A DNA stretch of 34,412 nucleotides, from NCBI GenBank assembly GCA_022394775.1, contig JAGFCB010000014.1:71715-106126 (forward strand), written 5' to 3'. The notes below the pieces were generated by a model, which searched no databases, was not told where the DNA came from, and saw only the letters and a list, made by a program, of their open reading frames with translations. The position numbers were made by a program, and so were the translations under genes. The stretch comes from Candidatus Poribacteria bacterium (lineage in GTDB: Bacteria; Poribacteria; WGA-4E; WGA-3G). Below, piece after piece: positions 1 through 7,419 of the stretch. Positions within the stretch are counted from its first letter, which is position 1; every line of letters begins with the position of its first letter.

Positions 1-273
1 AACTGCTTCGCCATATCCGGTAAACTGCGTCGCTTCCCACGCTTCGCGGATACCTTCAAACCGTGAGGCAATGTCTTGAGAAGCGTCCATCAGGTTACCC
101 ATGGCTTCCGGGGAGGCACCGGCTGTTACCAAGTCCGCAGGCACATAGTTCCCGAACAGATCTTGGAGGATATCTGGTCCATTTTCAACCCATTCGGCTT
201 CACGTTTCATGTGTTCGTGTGTATCAACAAGGCGAATAGATTGGATGTGGTGTGTTAAATCGGTGGTTGCCAT
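1..273 (-). CDS. Amidohydrolase family protein, N-terminal part (runs off left edge)
   Basis: Read on the minus strand, an open frame starts at ATG 273-271 and continues to the window edge (91 codons, no stop). It is preceded by AGGAG at 281-285 with a 7-nt spacer, which fixes the start. Around residue 15 the translation contains VDTHEHM, the HxH metal-binding motif found after the first beta strand in amidohydrolase-superfamily (TIM-barrel) enzymes. The rest (for example LQDLFGNYVPADLVTAGAS) resembles the uncharacterised amidohydrolase-2/uronate-isomerase-like branch. By family analogy it would be a cytoplasmic metal-dependent hydrolase or isomerase. The substrate cannot be told, because the later metal ligands and active-site Asp lie outside the window. 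Confidence 0.75.
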   Translation of the reverse strand, partial: MATTDLTHHIQSIRLVDTHEHMKREAEWVENGPDILQDLFGNYVPADLVTAGASPEAMGNLMDASQDIASRFEGIREAWEATQFTGYGEAV

Positions 274-321
274 GCATAGTCTCCTATAAAAATTGAAACC
301 AAGTCTTTAGAGTCTCGTAAC

Positions 322-352
322 TTGACAAATGTGTTAAATTGTGGTTTAATAT
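322..352 (+). promoter_or_regulatory. Sigma70-type promoter candidate
   Basis: TTGACA at 322-327 is followed by TTTAAT at 345-350 (17-nt spacer) or TAATAT at 347-352 (19-nt spacer). A transcript from here would give csd-hfq a leader of about 420 nt carrying the inverted-repeat element, or could make a small RNA. No other gene lies in this direction. Confidence 0.45.
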
Positions 353-391
353 ATAAAAATGTCTTGGCAATTGCCTCTCTTTACAAGGTTT

Positions 392-481
392 AGGATTTAC
401 GCAGCCCCCTCGCTGGCTGGGTTTGAAACCCCGCCAGCAGGGTGTCGGATGTCCGTTATCATGGAAAAATGCGTAAGTCCT
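392..481. repeat. 90-bp MITE-like inverted-repeat element
   Basis: Near-perfect 12-bp terminal inverted repeats (AGGATTTACGCA at 392-403, TGCGTAAGTCCT at 470-481; 11 of 12 match) enclose a second strong inverted repeat, GCTGGCTGGGTTT (412-424) against AAACCCCGCCAGC (426-438). It has no coding content. A fragment related to the inner arm (GCTGGCGGGGTTT) recurs near 19550, so this is a dispersed family. Confidence 0.7.
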
Positions 482-784
482 GAATGTTGTTTAAACAGTG
501 AAAACGAGATTTGCCCTATTATAAGAGGGGCAGCGGTTTGTGTCAAGAAAAACCTTACATTCAGTAGAGCCATTTGGTTTTCGACCTTCTACCGATTTTT
601 CAGTGAGAGGTGCGATCCAACGATGCTCGTATGTCACAAGACGTGTTTACGGTAAGGTTAAGTGGTTCTAACAAATTTGGGGAGGCTCAGGTGAAGGCTC
701 CCTCTGAATGTGAAATGCTCGCGCAGAAACGCGAATGGTTATAAGTTGCCTTCTTGATGAAGGATCAGACCACAGGAGCATGTA

Positions 785-1732
785 ATGGCTACAGGACGGA
801 TAAAGTACTATAATTTCGATAAAGGCTTCGGATTTATCGCACAAGATAGCAGTGACGCGGATGTCTTTTTACACAGTTCCGCTATTAAGCAACCTGAGTA
901 CGAAGAACTCCGCGTCGGGCAACGGGTGAAGTACAGTGTCATCGAAGGCGAAAAAGGACTCGTTGCCCAAAACGTTGAAGTATTGTTGACACCGACGGAA
1001 CGCCGATGGCTGCGACAAGGCAAGGCGATTATTCCGCGCGGTTACGCTGGATTTCCAGGTCAAAATCAAGGGCAATTTATGAATGACGAGGCAGCGCCTG
1101 CCCCTGGCCACAAAGTCGCGCCAAAGCATGATCGCAGTCACCCTGATAATTCCTTAATCCCTTCAGATTCAACATCAAAGCCGCACAACCAATCTACCCC
1201 AACAAAAGATCCCAATGATGCAGAGGCATCAACACAAACAGGAAACGAACAATCTTCAAAGCAACTCAGCTTCGGTGACCTCTATATCCTCAAGCAAATT
1301 AACTTTGAAACATCAATGTTTTTCGCACTGTATGACACTGTACAACTCCCGGCTACTGTCCTTGAAATGACGCTTTCCAATTTGACACTCAATAGCAATG
1401 GTCGCGAACAGCATATCCCTAAAACAGATGTTAAATATTGCTATAAAGATGTTGATGCAGAGAGAGTTCAAGCAGCAGTTGAGATTGATGAAGATGTTAA
1501 AGCACAGCAATTGAAGCAAATACCTGCTGATGTACAGGCGTGTGAAATTGATACAGAAGCCGTACGGCATGCCCGAAAAAATGGAGCCTCGATCCAGATT
1601 ACACTCCGGGAGGGTGAAATCTTCCGCGGGACTGTAGACTGGGTGAGTCCTTATGAAATTAAACTCATCTTAGAGAACGGATCGAAAGTCGTTATCTTCC
1701 GGCACGCCGTCTACAATCTTTCCGTAGATTAG
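785..1732 (+). CDS. Cold-shock domain / Hfq-like (Sm-fold) fusion protein
   Basis: This 315-aa protein starts at ATG 785, with AGGAG at 774-778. Residues 1-70 are a cold-shock domain with RNP1-like KGFGFI and RNP2-like VFLHSS, expected to bind single-stranded RNA or DNA. Residues about 95-160 are a polar, low-complexity linker. Residues 165-250 are ordered-looking but unrecognised. The last 55 residues match the Hfq Sm1-Sm2 pattern (IQITLREGEIFRGTV, then IKLILENGSKVVIFRHAV), ending in RHAV at 306-309, the counterpart of the Hfq YKHAI motif. The usual Hfq N-terminal helix and FDxF stretch are altered. The likely role is a cytoplasmic RNA chaperone or post-transcriptional regulator, joining two RNA-binding folds that are normally separate proteins. 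It lies 10 nt upstream of the YkgJ-type gene. The CSD call is firm. The Hfq call rests on motif pattern and needs a profile search. Confidence 0.85.
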   Translation: MATGRIKYYNFDKGFGFIAQDSSDADVFLHSSAIKQPEYEELRVGQRVKYSVIEGEKGLVAQNVEVLLTPTERRWLRQGKAIIPRGYAGFPGQNQGQFMNDEAAPAPGHKVAPKHDRSHPDNSLIPSDSTSKPHNQSTPTKDPNDAEASTQTGNEQSSKQLSFGDLYILKQINFETSMFFALYDTVQLPATVLEMTLSNLTLNSNGREQHIPKTDVKYCYKDVDAERVQAAVEIDEDVKAQQLKQIPADVQACEIDTEAVRHARKNGASIQITLREGEIFRGTVDWVSPYEIKLILENGSKVVIFRHAVYNLSVD

Positions 1733-1742
1733 GTGCTTCCTC

Positions 1743-2312
1743 ATGAAAGCATATTACGAACTTCTTGATGAGATTCAGCGCGATGTCCAACGCTTGCGCG
1801 AGGAATCCGGAGGTGTGCCCTGTCCATCTACCTGTTTCGCTTGCTGCCACAATACAGCAACAATGGCGATCAGTGCGGTTGAGGCGCGACACCTAAAATT
1901 AGGGTTAGATATGCTGCCCGTGCAGCTCCGGACACATATTCGCGCAAGAGCGGAACGAACCATCAAAAAGTTAGAAGCGCACGGCTATAACGCTGAAAGC
2001 ATCATGCCAGATACCGGTATGGAAGCCGTTAGCGTGGTACGCGGTAAGTTAGAAGGTGAGTGTCCTATGCTCATCGGTGGTGTCTGTTCTGTTTACGAAC
2101 ATCGTCCGGTCATCTGCCGCGTCTGGGGCTATCCAATTGATAACGGCAATGAGTTAGCCTGCTGCCACAAGACCTTCCTCGGTAAACGGAATCGCTTTCA
2201 ACCCCTCGCTTATAACCGCTATTGGAAAACCTGTCAAAACCTTAGCACCGAATTAGGTGCCACCCAGAAAACACCAAACTGCTACCTCGTCGCGCAATTG
2301 CTCTCGGAGTAA
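1743..2312 (+). CDS. YkgJ-family cysteine cluster protein
   Basis: This 189-aa protein has a CxxxCxxCC cluster at residues 27-35 and further cysteines in CPMLIGGVCSVYEHRPVICR and LACCHK. This is the signature of the YkgJ/UPF0153 zinc- or iron-chelating domain. Members are cytoplasmic and mostly uncharacterised; metal or Fe-S binding is presumed from the conserved cysteines. The start at ATG 1743 follows an AGGTG-like site and sits 10 nt after the stop of the CSD-Hfq gene, so the two are probably co-transcribed. Another in-strand gene follows after 37 nt. The family assignment is secure, but the specific function is not known. Confidence 0.85.
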   Translation: MKAYYELLDEIQRDVQRLREESGGVPCPSTCFACCHNTATMAISAVEARHLKLGLDMLPVQLRTHIRARAERTIKKLEAHGYNAESIMPDTGMEAVSVVRGKLEGECPMLIGGVCSVYEHRPVICRVWGYPIDNGNELACCHKTFLGKRNRFQPLAYNRYWKTCQNLSTELGATQKTPNCYLVAQLLSE

Positions 2313-2349
2313 AATCCTGACACACCATTTTTGGAACTGTGGAGGCTCC

Positions 2350-3384
2350 ATGAAAAACAGATTTATCCTTTCCTATCTCTTTTCTCTCACATCTGTCTTG
2401 AGCCTTCTGCTCTGCTTCGGTTGTGGAGACACTGAGGATGAACAAGCAGCAACCACCCCCACTAACAATACGTTCCTCGGCGAACTTGATGAACCATCGC
2501 GACACCCCGCTGAACAACAGCGATGGTTGACAGACGAAGACCGGAAAAAGTTGAAAGACGCTGAAAAATGGGTACACTTGACAGTTGAAGACTGGGTAAA
2601 TTTAAAAGACAGAGATTGGGAAAAGTTGAAAGGCAAAGATTGGGTCAGGTTAACAAACGCGGAAGTTAGAAAATTCATGAACCTTGAGATTCCAAAAGGT
2701 TGGGTCGCTGAGACGAAAGACGAGGCGTTACGTGAAAAATTTCGCACGGCAGCTTTCTTCCAAAAGTTTGGAGACATCCCACAGGCTCGCTATAATGTAG
2801 AATTTAGGCGAAATTCTCGGAAGATGGCGGGGAAAGATGGGTTTATACCTGTAACACCTGAGTTTGCTAAGTACCTCGTTGCGGATCGCGCAGCAAACTA
2901 TTTTCTTTTTCCAACTGAAGCCCATAGGCGTTTGCTTGAAGATGAGATAAAGCAGTTAAAACGTATAATAGAACAAGTAATAGCACAAGAAGAACGTCGT
3001 TTATTAGAAGAAGAACTTCGTGCCTTGGAGCAGCTCAGAATAGAAGATCCCCAGGCTTGGATAAAAGGCATGCGTGCCTTTCTTATTAAAGAACATGGAG
3101 ATATTCCAGAAGTTGATACGATTGCCAATTTTCTACGAAAAGTGGAACTCAATCTACCCAGAACAGACGAGGAATGCCACACCTATCTTAAGGCGTACAA
3201 CACCCTCTACGTTGATTCTGATGATTTTGGATCAAGCTCACGCTATGAATACTATGCTACGTTTGAGGCAGTGGACCAGATCCAACCTATTGTGGCGGAT
3301 GAACCGCTACAAATCTTCAAAAAATATCGAGCGGCACGCGCGGCAGGTATTTCGTTCTATAACATAAAAGAGGATGATGATTAG
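2350..3384 (+). CDS. Predicted lipoprotein of unknown function, with tryptophan-rich repeats
   Basis: I choose ATG 2350 because GGAGG precedes it by 4 nt and it opens a signal sequence; the frame is open further upstream but overlaps the previous gene. The product is 344 aa. A hydrophobic N-terminus ends in LLCFGC, a plausible though non-consensus lipobox with Cys25 as the lipid-bearing residue. Residues about 55-110 hold short degenerate repeats of the form DW-x-x-LK/T (DWVNLK, DWEKLK, DWVRLT). A charged helical stretch near 195-225 (EIKQLKRIIEQVIAQEERRL) looks coiled-coil. I do not recognise a family. It would be membrane-anchored on the outer face of the cytoplasmic membrane or in the periplasm. 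Its stop overlaps the stop of the convergent DUF971 gene. Confidence 0.8.
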   Translation: MKNRFILSYLFSLTSVLSLLLCFGCGDTEDEQAATTPTNNTFLGELDEPSRHPAEQQRWLTDEDRKKLKDAEKWVHLTVEDWVNLKDRDWEKLKGKDWVRLTNAEVRKFMNLEIPKGWVAETKDEALREKFRTAAFFQKFGDIPQARYNVEFRRNSRKMAGKDGFIPVTPEFAKYLVADRAANYFLFPTEAHRRLLEDEIKQLKRIIEQVIAQEERRLLEEELRALEQLRIEDPQAWIKGMRAFLIKEHGDIPEVDTIANFLRKVELNLPRTDEECHTYLKAYNTLYVDSDDFGSSSRYEYYATFEAVDQIQPIVADEPLQIFKKYRAARAAGISFYNIKEDDD

Positions 3385-3716
3385 CACACATCAGGTGTTT
3401 TAGGCGCGCTTTCACTTAACTCGCGCAAAAACTGGAAAGTATAAATTCCGGTACGGTGTCCATCGCTCCACCCCAAACGCACCGCATAGCGTCCGACGCG
3501 CTGAATATCTACGAGCCGTAAATTGTCAAAAAAGTCATCAGACGGTAAAATATGGAAGGGATCTTTGCCCAAACGGACAGCATCGCAATGGGCACACGGG
3601 CATTTTTCTCGGAGAAAACGGTAGGACAGTTCGCTACAGTACGAATCTTTCCATTGAATTTCTAAACTCGTGTCGCCTCTTTCAATGCGGGTGGGTTGAA
3701 ATTTTTGCATAATCAC
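3381..3716 (-). CDS. DUF971 (GBBH-like N-terminal domain) protein
   Basis: This 111-aa protein (or 109 aa, from a second in-frame ATG at 3710) ends in W-S-DGHRTGIYTFQFLREL and carries REKCPCAHC near the start of the core. Both are characteristic of the small stand-alone DUF971/gamma-butyrobetaine-hydroxylase-like N-terminal domain. In eukaryotic BBOX1 this domain binds zinc through Cys and His residues. Bacterial single-domain members often sit near Fe-S genes such as Mrp/ApbC or ferredoxin; a ferredoxin is the upstream neighbour here, 116 bp away on the same strand. The stop codon overlaps the convergent lipoprotein stop by a few bases. I see no strong ribosome-binding site. The cellular role is unknown. 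Confidence 0.85.
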   Translation of the reverse strand: MIMQKFQPTRIERGDTSLEIQWKDSYCSELSYRFLREKCPCAHCDAVRLGKDPFHILPSDDFFDNLRLVDIQRVGRYAVRLGWSDGHRTGIYTFQFLRELSESAPKTPDVC

Positions 3717-3832
3717 TGCTCAAACAGATTGTAGAGATAAAAAACGGTTGCCAATTTGCGCGACCGCAAGCGGCCTCGCAAACTAACAACCGTTCAGGGA
3801 GTCGCGAATCTAAGGATTGCGCCTGCTATCTG

Positions 3833-4090
3833 TTATTCAAAGTACTCCGCGTTGATATCAATGAACTCTTCCCATTCTTCAGGAACGTCTTCTTCCATAA
3901 AGATCGCCTCGACGGGGCATTCAGGTTCGCATACACCACAGTCGATGCACTCTTCTGGGTCGATGTAAAGCATATTGACTTCTTCAAACTCGTCAGCATC
4001 CGGTAGGGGATGGATGCAGTCCACTGGGCATACATCAACGCACGAACTATCCTTAACATCAATACAGGGTTCGCAAATCACATACGTCAT
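3833..4090 (-). CDS. fdxA: 7Fe-type ([3Fe-4S][4Fe-4S]) ferredoxin
   Basis: This 85-aa protein begins [17 protein letters not shown] and has the FdxA layout: an N-terminal Cys set (EPC-x7-C-x3-CP) and a second cluster motif, [12 protein letters not shown]. By comparison with Azotobacter ferredoxin I, this gives one 3Fe-4S and one 4Fe-4S cluster. It is a soluble low-potential electron carrier. Glutamates and aspartates dominate the C-terminus ([11 protein letters not shown]), as usual for this acidic family. AGGAG lies about 10 nt upstream of ATG 4090, and a consensus-like promoter is at 4240-4268, leaving a leader of about 140 nt. An extra Cys at residue 6 (VICEPC) replaces the common Ala. Confidence 0.93.
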   Translation of the reverse strand: MTYVICEPCIDVKDSSCVDVCPVDCIHPLPDADEFEEVNMLYIDPEECIDCGVCEPECPVEAIFMEEDVPEEWEEFIDINAEYFE

Positions 4091-4409
4091 GTTGAAAAAC
4101 TCCTTTCCGCTTAATTTATAGTAACAACTTCACGCAATAGGCGAGGTTAGCCGCTTTGATGAAGAAGGCATAAAAAACATCGTCATATATGGCGGATTTT
4201 TTTTGCTGTGTCTGCTGAGTTGCGATTCAAGACACAATAATAATACCACATGCACCTTATTTTGTCAAATTACATTCCAACAGTTTATGACAATTTCTCC
4301 AAATTATGCACCCTTTCTCAATCAAACACTGGTCTTTAATTATAAAGCGTAAAGCAGCGTTTTAAATTTAAACGGTTTCAACGCTATTCACTAACTGTGG
4401 AGAATTCTG
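4091..4409. other. Divergent intergenic region between ferredoxin and sigma factor
   Basis: This stretch holds the minus-strand ferredoxin promoter and leader. The leader contains an A-tract/T-tract pair around 4171-4205 that could form a weak AU-rich hairpin. AT-rich sequence precedes the plus-strand sigma gene, but I find no convincing promoter for it. Confidence 0.5.
4240..4268 (-). promoter_or_regulatory. Promoter for the ferredoxin gene
   Basis: On the minus strand, TTGACA (complement of 4263-4268) is followed after 17 nt by TATTAT (complement of 4240-4245). This is a near-consensus housekeeping promoter pointing at the ferredoxin. Confidence 0.7.
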
Positions 4410-7409
4410 ATGGTAGAAAGCGATGTTCAACTGATTCACAGAATCTTATCAGGCGATGACGCGGCGTTCAGCACCTTAGTCCAGAAGCATCAAAAGAGCG
4501 TCCACGCGCTTGTGTGGCGCAAAATTGGCGACTTCCATATTGCTGAAGAGATTACGCAAGACACGTTCCTCCGAGTATACAAAAGCCTCGCAACGCTCAA
4601 AGACCCTAATCTATTTGCTGGATGGCTCTATGTCATCGCGAATCGGCTTTGCATTAATTGGAGCGAAAAAAACAATACGGCGATACAATCCTTGGAAGAT
4701 ACACCTATGGAAGAAATAGAGGCATCTGCTTATACGCACTACCTGTCAGAGCAACGCGAGCTGGAAGCCTCCGATTATCACTGCGAAATCGTCCAAAAAC
4801 TTCTCCAGAACTTGCCGGAAAGTGAACGCACAGTCGTGACACTCTACTATCTCGGTGAAATGACAGTGAAGGAAATCGCTAAGTTCTTAGGTGTATCCGT
4901 AAACACAATTAAAAGTCGGATTCGTCGAGCGCGAGCGCGTTTACAAAATCAAGAAGAACTTTTGATCAGCGAAACACTTCGGAGTGTCCAATTACCGACC
5001 AACCTAACCGATAATATTATACAAGAGATTGCCGACATAAAACAGACACCCGCTCCGGTCGGAAAACCCTTGCTGCCGTGGGCAGCTTTTGGAGCCGCTG
5101 CTGTTTTGGTCATGTTATTGCTCGGGGTCAGCAATCAATACCTGACCCGTTTTCAGCAACCATATAGTTTTGACGCACAATCTGAACCCACAGTCGAAAT
5201 CGTTGACGCACCTATCACACTCGATATTGATGCAAAACCCGCTGTGCGCAATCAGGTTGGGCGCGCTTTTATCCCGGACAAAAGTAACGGAAACGGTTTA
5301 CAAGTTTCTGAGACAGTCTCACCAACCAATACGCTGGAAATTTCCCCTAAGTTTTCTACATCACAGTGGACCCAGACAGATGGACCTCAGGGAAACACCG
5401 TCTTTGACATCTTCGCTACATCTGAAAAGACCCTTTACGCCGTTACACCTTCAGGTATCTACAGATTGACAGCCGATGAGACTGCATGGACGCTCATTGA
5501 CACCAGTGTTCCAATTGGTGAGTCCGTGATGCCTATGGCAGCGTATGAGGATACGCTCTATATTGTCTCCACTGATGCAGTGTTTACTTCAACCGATGCT
5601 GGTGGGACATGGAATGTGTTTTGCCCCCGCCCCAAAGGACATGCTATTGGGTTGATAATAGTAGATGAAGCGAGAGGACAGAGTTCACCAACACATCCGG
5701 CAATGTATCTTGCCCTTGAAAATGAAGGTGTTTTCCGTTCTACCGATGCTGGCGCGCAGTGGACCCTCCTTAACAGTGGACTGATAGATCAAACGATTAC
5801 GGCAATGGCTGCAATCGAAAACACTGTATTTGCTGGCACAAACACAGGACTTTACCGCCTCAACTCAGGCACTTGGGAACAACTGCCTGTAGCTACTTCT
5901 GAAGTTATTCATTCGTTAGTGGTCTCTGAAAACAATCTCTATGTCGTAACAGGGCACACGCTTTTTACTTTGGGGTTGCTTGAATCAAGACTAAAGGATG
6001 AACGAAAAATAATACACGCCTACAACGAGAGTTCAGGCAGAGTTTTCTACTCAACTGATTTGGGAACGTCGTGGGCTGAGATAACACCGAAAAATAAATC
6101 TCCATTTGTGAGAACACCAACAGGTATAAAACTTGTGGTTGTCGGTGAGACGCTCTTACTATTGGGCATCGCCGAATTACGCTCAACGGACAACGGACAA
6201 ACTTGGACAGACCTCGGATTCGACAGAAATTTATTTACGTTGGGCAGTTTCTCAACTGTAGCGATAGATGAGAATACGTTTTATAGCGTTAGCACCTCCG
6301 GTGTCCATCGGACAACCGATGGTGGTGAATCGTGGCAACCCTTTATGAACGGGATGGCAGGGACCAGAATACTGGATTTAGTCGCGTTCAATGACAGACT
6401 CTACATGCATACCGGTAACGACGTTTTCCAATCAATTGACGGCGGCGCGTCGTGGAAAAACGTTCCTATTAATTCGGGCGGACCCACCCTTAAATCTATA
6501 AAAGAGAGGCAGGCGCAAGGAAATTTCCCGATTAATTCAAGATTAGTAGCCGCTGACAACACGCTGTATGGAATCGTACCCGCAGAAGACGACCTACGCG
6601 TTTTCCATTTGCCGCTCAGTGACGATGCGTTCGTTCCTGTTCACGAGATACCGCCTTTCGCTGGACGATCACCAGCCTTGAATGTCTGGACAAGAGAGGC
6701 TTTAGCCTTTGAGGTCTGGACCAGCGTTGAGGAGGTGAATCAGGCGTACTTGACTGATAATTTTGAAGAGACCGATAGCGTACCGGTTACATTGTATTTT
6801 ATGAAAAAACATTGGGAAGCCGGTGGGTTCGCAGTTAGGGACGGGACGTTCTACGCAGAGTGCCAACGGCGGCTTTTCAAATGGGAACCCGGCAATCAAG
6901 AATGGAGAAATACCAAACTCATAGACACCAGTGAACAGCCTGACAACGAATTAGATCGCGGATTCAAGTTGGCAGTTTCAGCAGAAACTGTCTACGTCGG
7001 GAAACGGGATGGTAAACTCTTTCAATCGTTTGATGACGGCAACACTTGGAAAGACCTGACATCAAGTCTTCCGCTTCGCTTTACGCATTTCAACGAGATA
7101 ATCTTTGTCCGGGCAACGGTTTACGTCGCAACTGATGAAGGGGTCTTGTCCTCACAGAATGGAGAACACTGGCGCGTGGTAACCGATACAATGGGTACAC
7201 CTATCGTCATAGACAGATTCGCTGTAGATGGCACTACGGTTTATGGTGCCGGTAATACGGGAGTCTATCACTTAGAAAGCGAATGGCAACGGATTTCTCC
7301 AGAAGTTCCCGGTAAAGTCATATCTCTCATCGTTAGCAACGACAGACTCTACATTGCCACCGAACAGCACGGGCTGTTCACATCTCGCTTGGAGAAGAAA
7401 AATGAGTAG
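4410..7409 (+). CDS. ECF sigma factor fused to a transmembrane segment and Asp-box (BNR-like) propeller
   Basis: This is a 999-aa single frame from ATG 4410 (GGAG 9-12 nt upstream). Residues 5-80 are sigma70 region 2 (DAAFSTLVQKHQ, then AEEITQDTFLRVYKSL). Residues 125-178 are region 4, a helix-turn-helix (LPESERTVVTLYY, VKEIAKFLGVSVNTIKSRI). A linker leads to one membrane segment at about 221-241. The remaining ~750 residues are extracytoplasmic and contain Asp-box motifs S-x-D-x-G-x-x-W near residues 393, 444, 547, 591, 634, 675 and 872, typical of BNR/sialidase-like or VPS10-like beta-propellers. It is therefore a sigma factor tethered to the membrane with its own external sensor or binding domain, not the usual separate anti-sigma. 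Family knowledge supports each domain. That proteolysis or ligand binding releases the sigma part is inference. It heads an operon of exported proteins; the next gene starts 10 nt downstream. Confidence 0.9.
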   Translation: MVESDVQLIHRILSGDDAAFSTLVQKHQKSVHALVWRKIGDFHIAEEITQDTFLRVYKSLATLKDPNLFAGWLYVIANRLCINWSEKNNTAIQSLEDTPMEEIEASAYTHYLSEQRELEASDYHCEIVQKLLQNLPESERTVVTLYYLGEMTVKEIAKFLGVSVNTIKSRIRRARARLQNQEELLISETLRSVQLPTNLTDNIIQEIADIKQTPAPVGKPLLPWAAFGAAAVLVMLLLGVSNQYLTRFQQPYSFDAQSEPTVEIVDAPITLDIDAKPAVRNQVGRAFIPDKSNGNGLQVSETVSPTNTLEISPKFSTSQWTQTDGPQGNTVFDIFATSEKTLYAVTPSGIYRLTADETAWTLIDTSVPIGESVMPMAAYEDTLYIVSTDAVFTSTDAGGTWNVFCPRPKGHAIGLIIVDEARGQSSPTHPAMYLALENEGVFRSTDAGAQWTLLNSGLIDQTITAMAAIENTVFAGTNTGLYRLNSGTWEQLPVATSEVIHSLVVSENNLYVVTGHTLFTLGLLESRLKDERKIIHAYNESSGRVFYSTDLGTSWAEITPKNKSPFVRTPTGIKLVVVGETLLLLGIAELRSTDNGQTWTDLGFDRNLFTLGSFSTVAIDENTFYSVSTSGVHRTTDGGESWQPFMNGMAGTRILDLVAFNDRLYMHTGNDVFQSIDGGASWKNVPINSGGPTLKSIKERQAQGNFPINSRLVAADNTLYGIVPAEDDLRVFHLPLSDDAFVPVHEIPPFAGRSPALNVWTREALAFEVWTSVEEVNQAYLTDNFEETDSVPVTLYFMKKHWEAGGFAVRDGTFYAECQRRLFKWEPGNQEWRNTKLIDTSEQPDNELDRGFKLAVSAETVYVGKRDGKLFQSFDDGNTWKDLTSSLPLRFTHFNEIIFVRATVYVATDEGVLSSQNGEHWRVVTDTMGTPIVIDRFAVDGTTVYGAGNTGVYHLESEWQRISPEVPGKVISLIVSNDRLYIATEQHGLFTSRLEKKNE

Positions 7410-7419
7410 GAGGAAAACC

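Larger units (their letters stand above)
274..784. other. Intergenic region between divergent genes
   Basis: About 510 bp separate the amidohydrolase start from the csd-hfq start. The region holds a plus-strand promoter candidate (322-352), a 90-bp inverted-repeat element (392-481), and about 300 bp in which I see no gene. The open frame at 359-655 runs through the repeat and looks non-coding. A weak hairpin (GGGAG pairing with CTCCC) lies near 680-705. Confidence 0.6.

Noticed and set aside
359..655. 98-codon open frame on the plus strand
   Set aside because: It runs through an inverted-repeat element, has no ribosome-binding site and its translation (Cys- and Arg-rich, irregular) resembles nothing; most likely it is non-coding leader.
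656..784. tRNA or other structured RNA gene in the leader of the CSD-Hfq gene
   Set aside because: No cloverleaf or T-loop consensus is found; only one short GC hairpin is visible. No tRNA or rRNA was recognised anywhere in the window.
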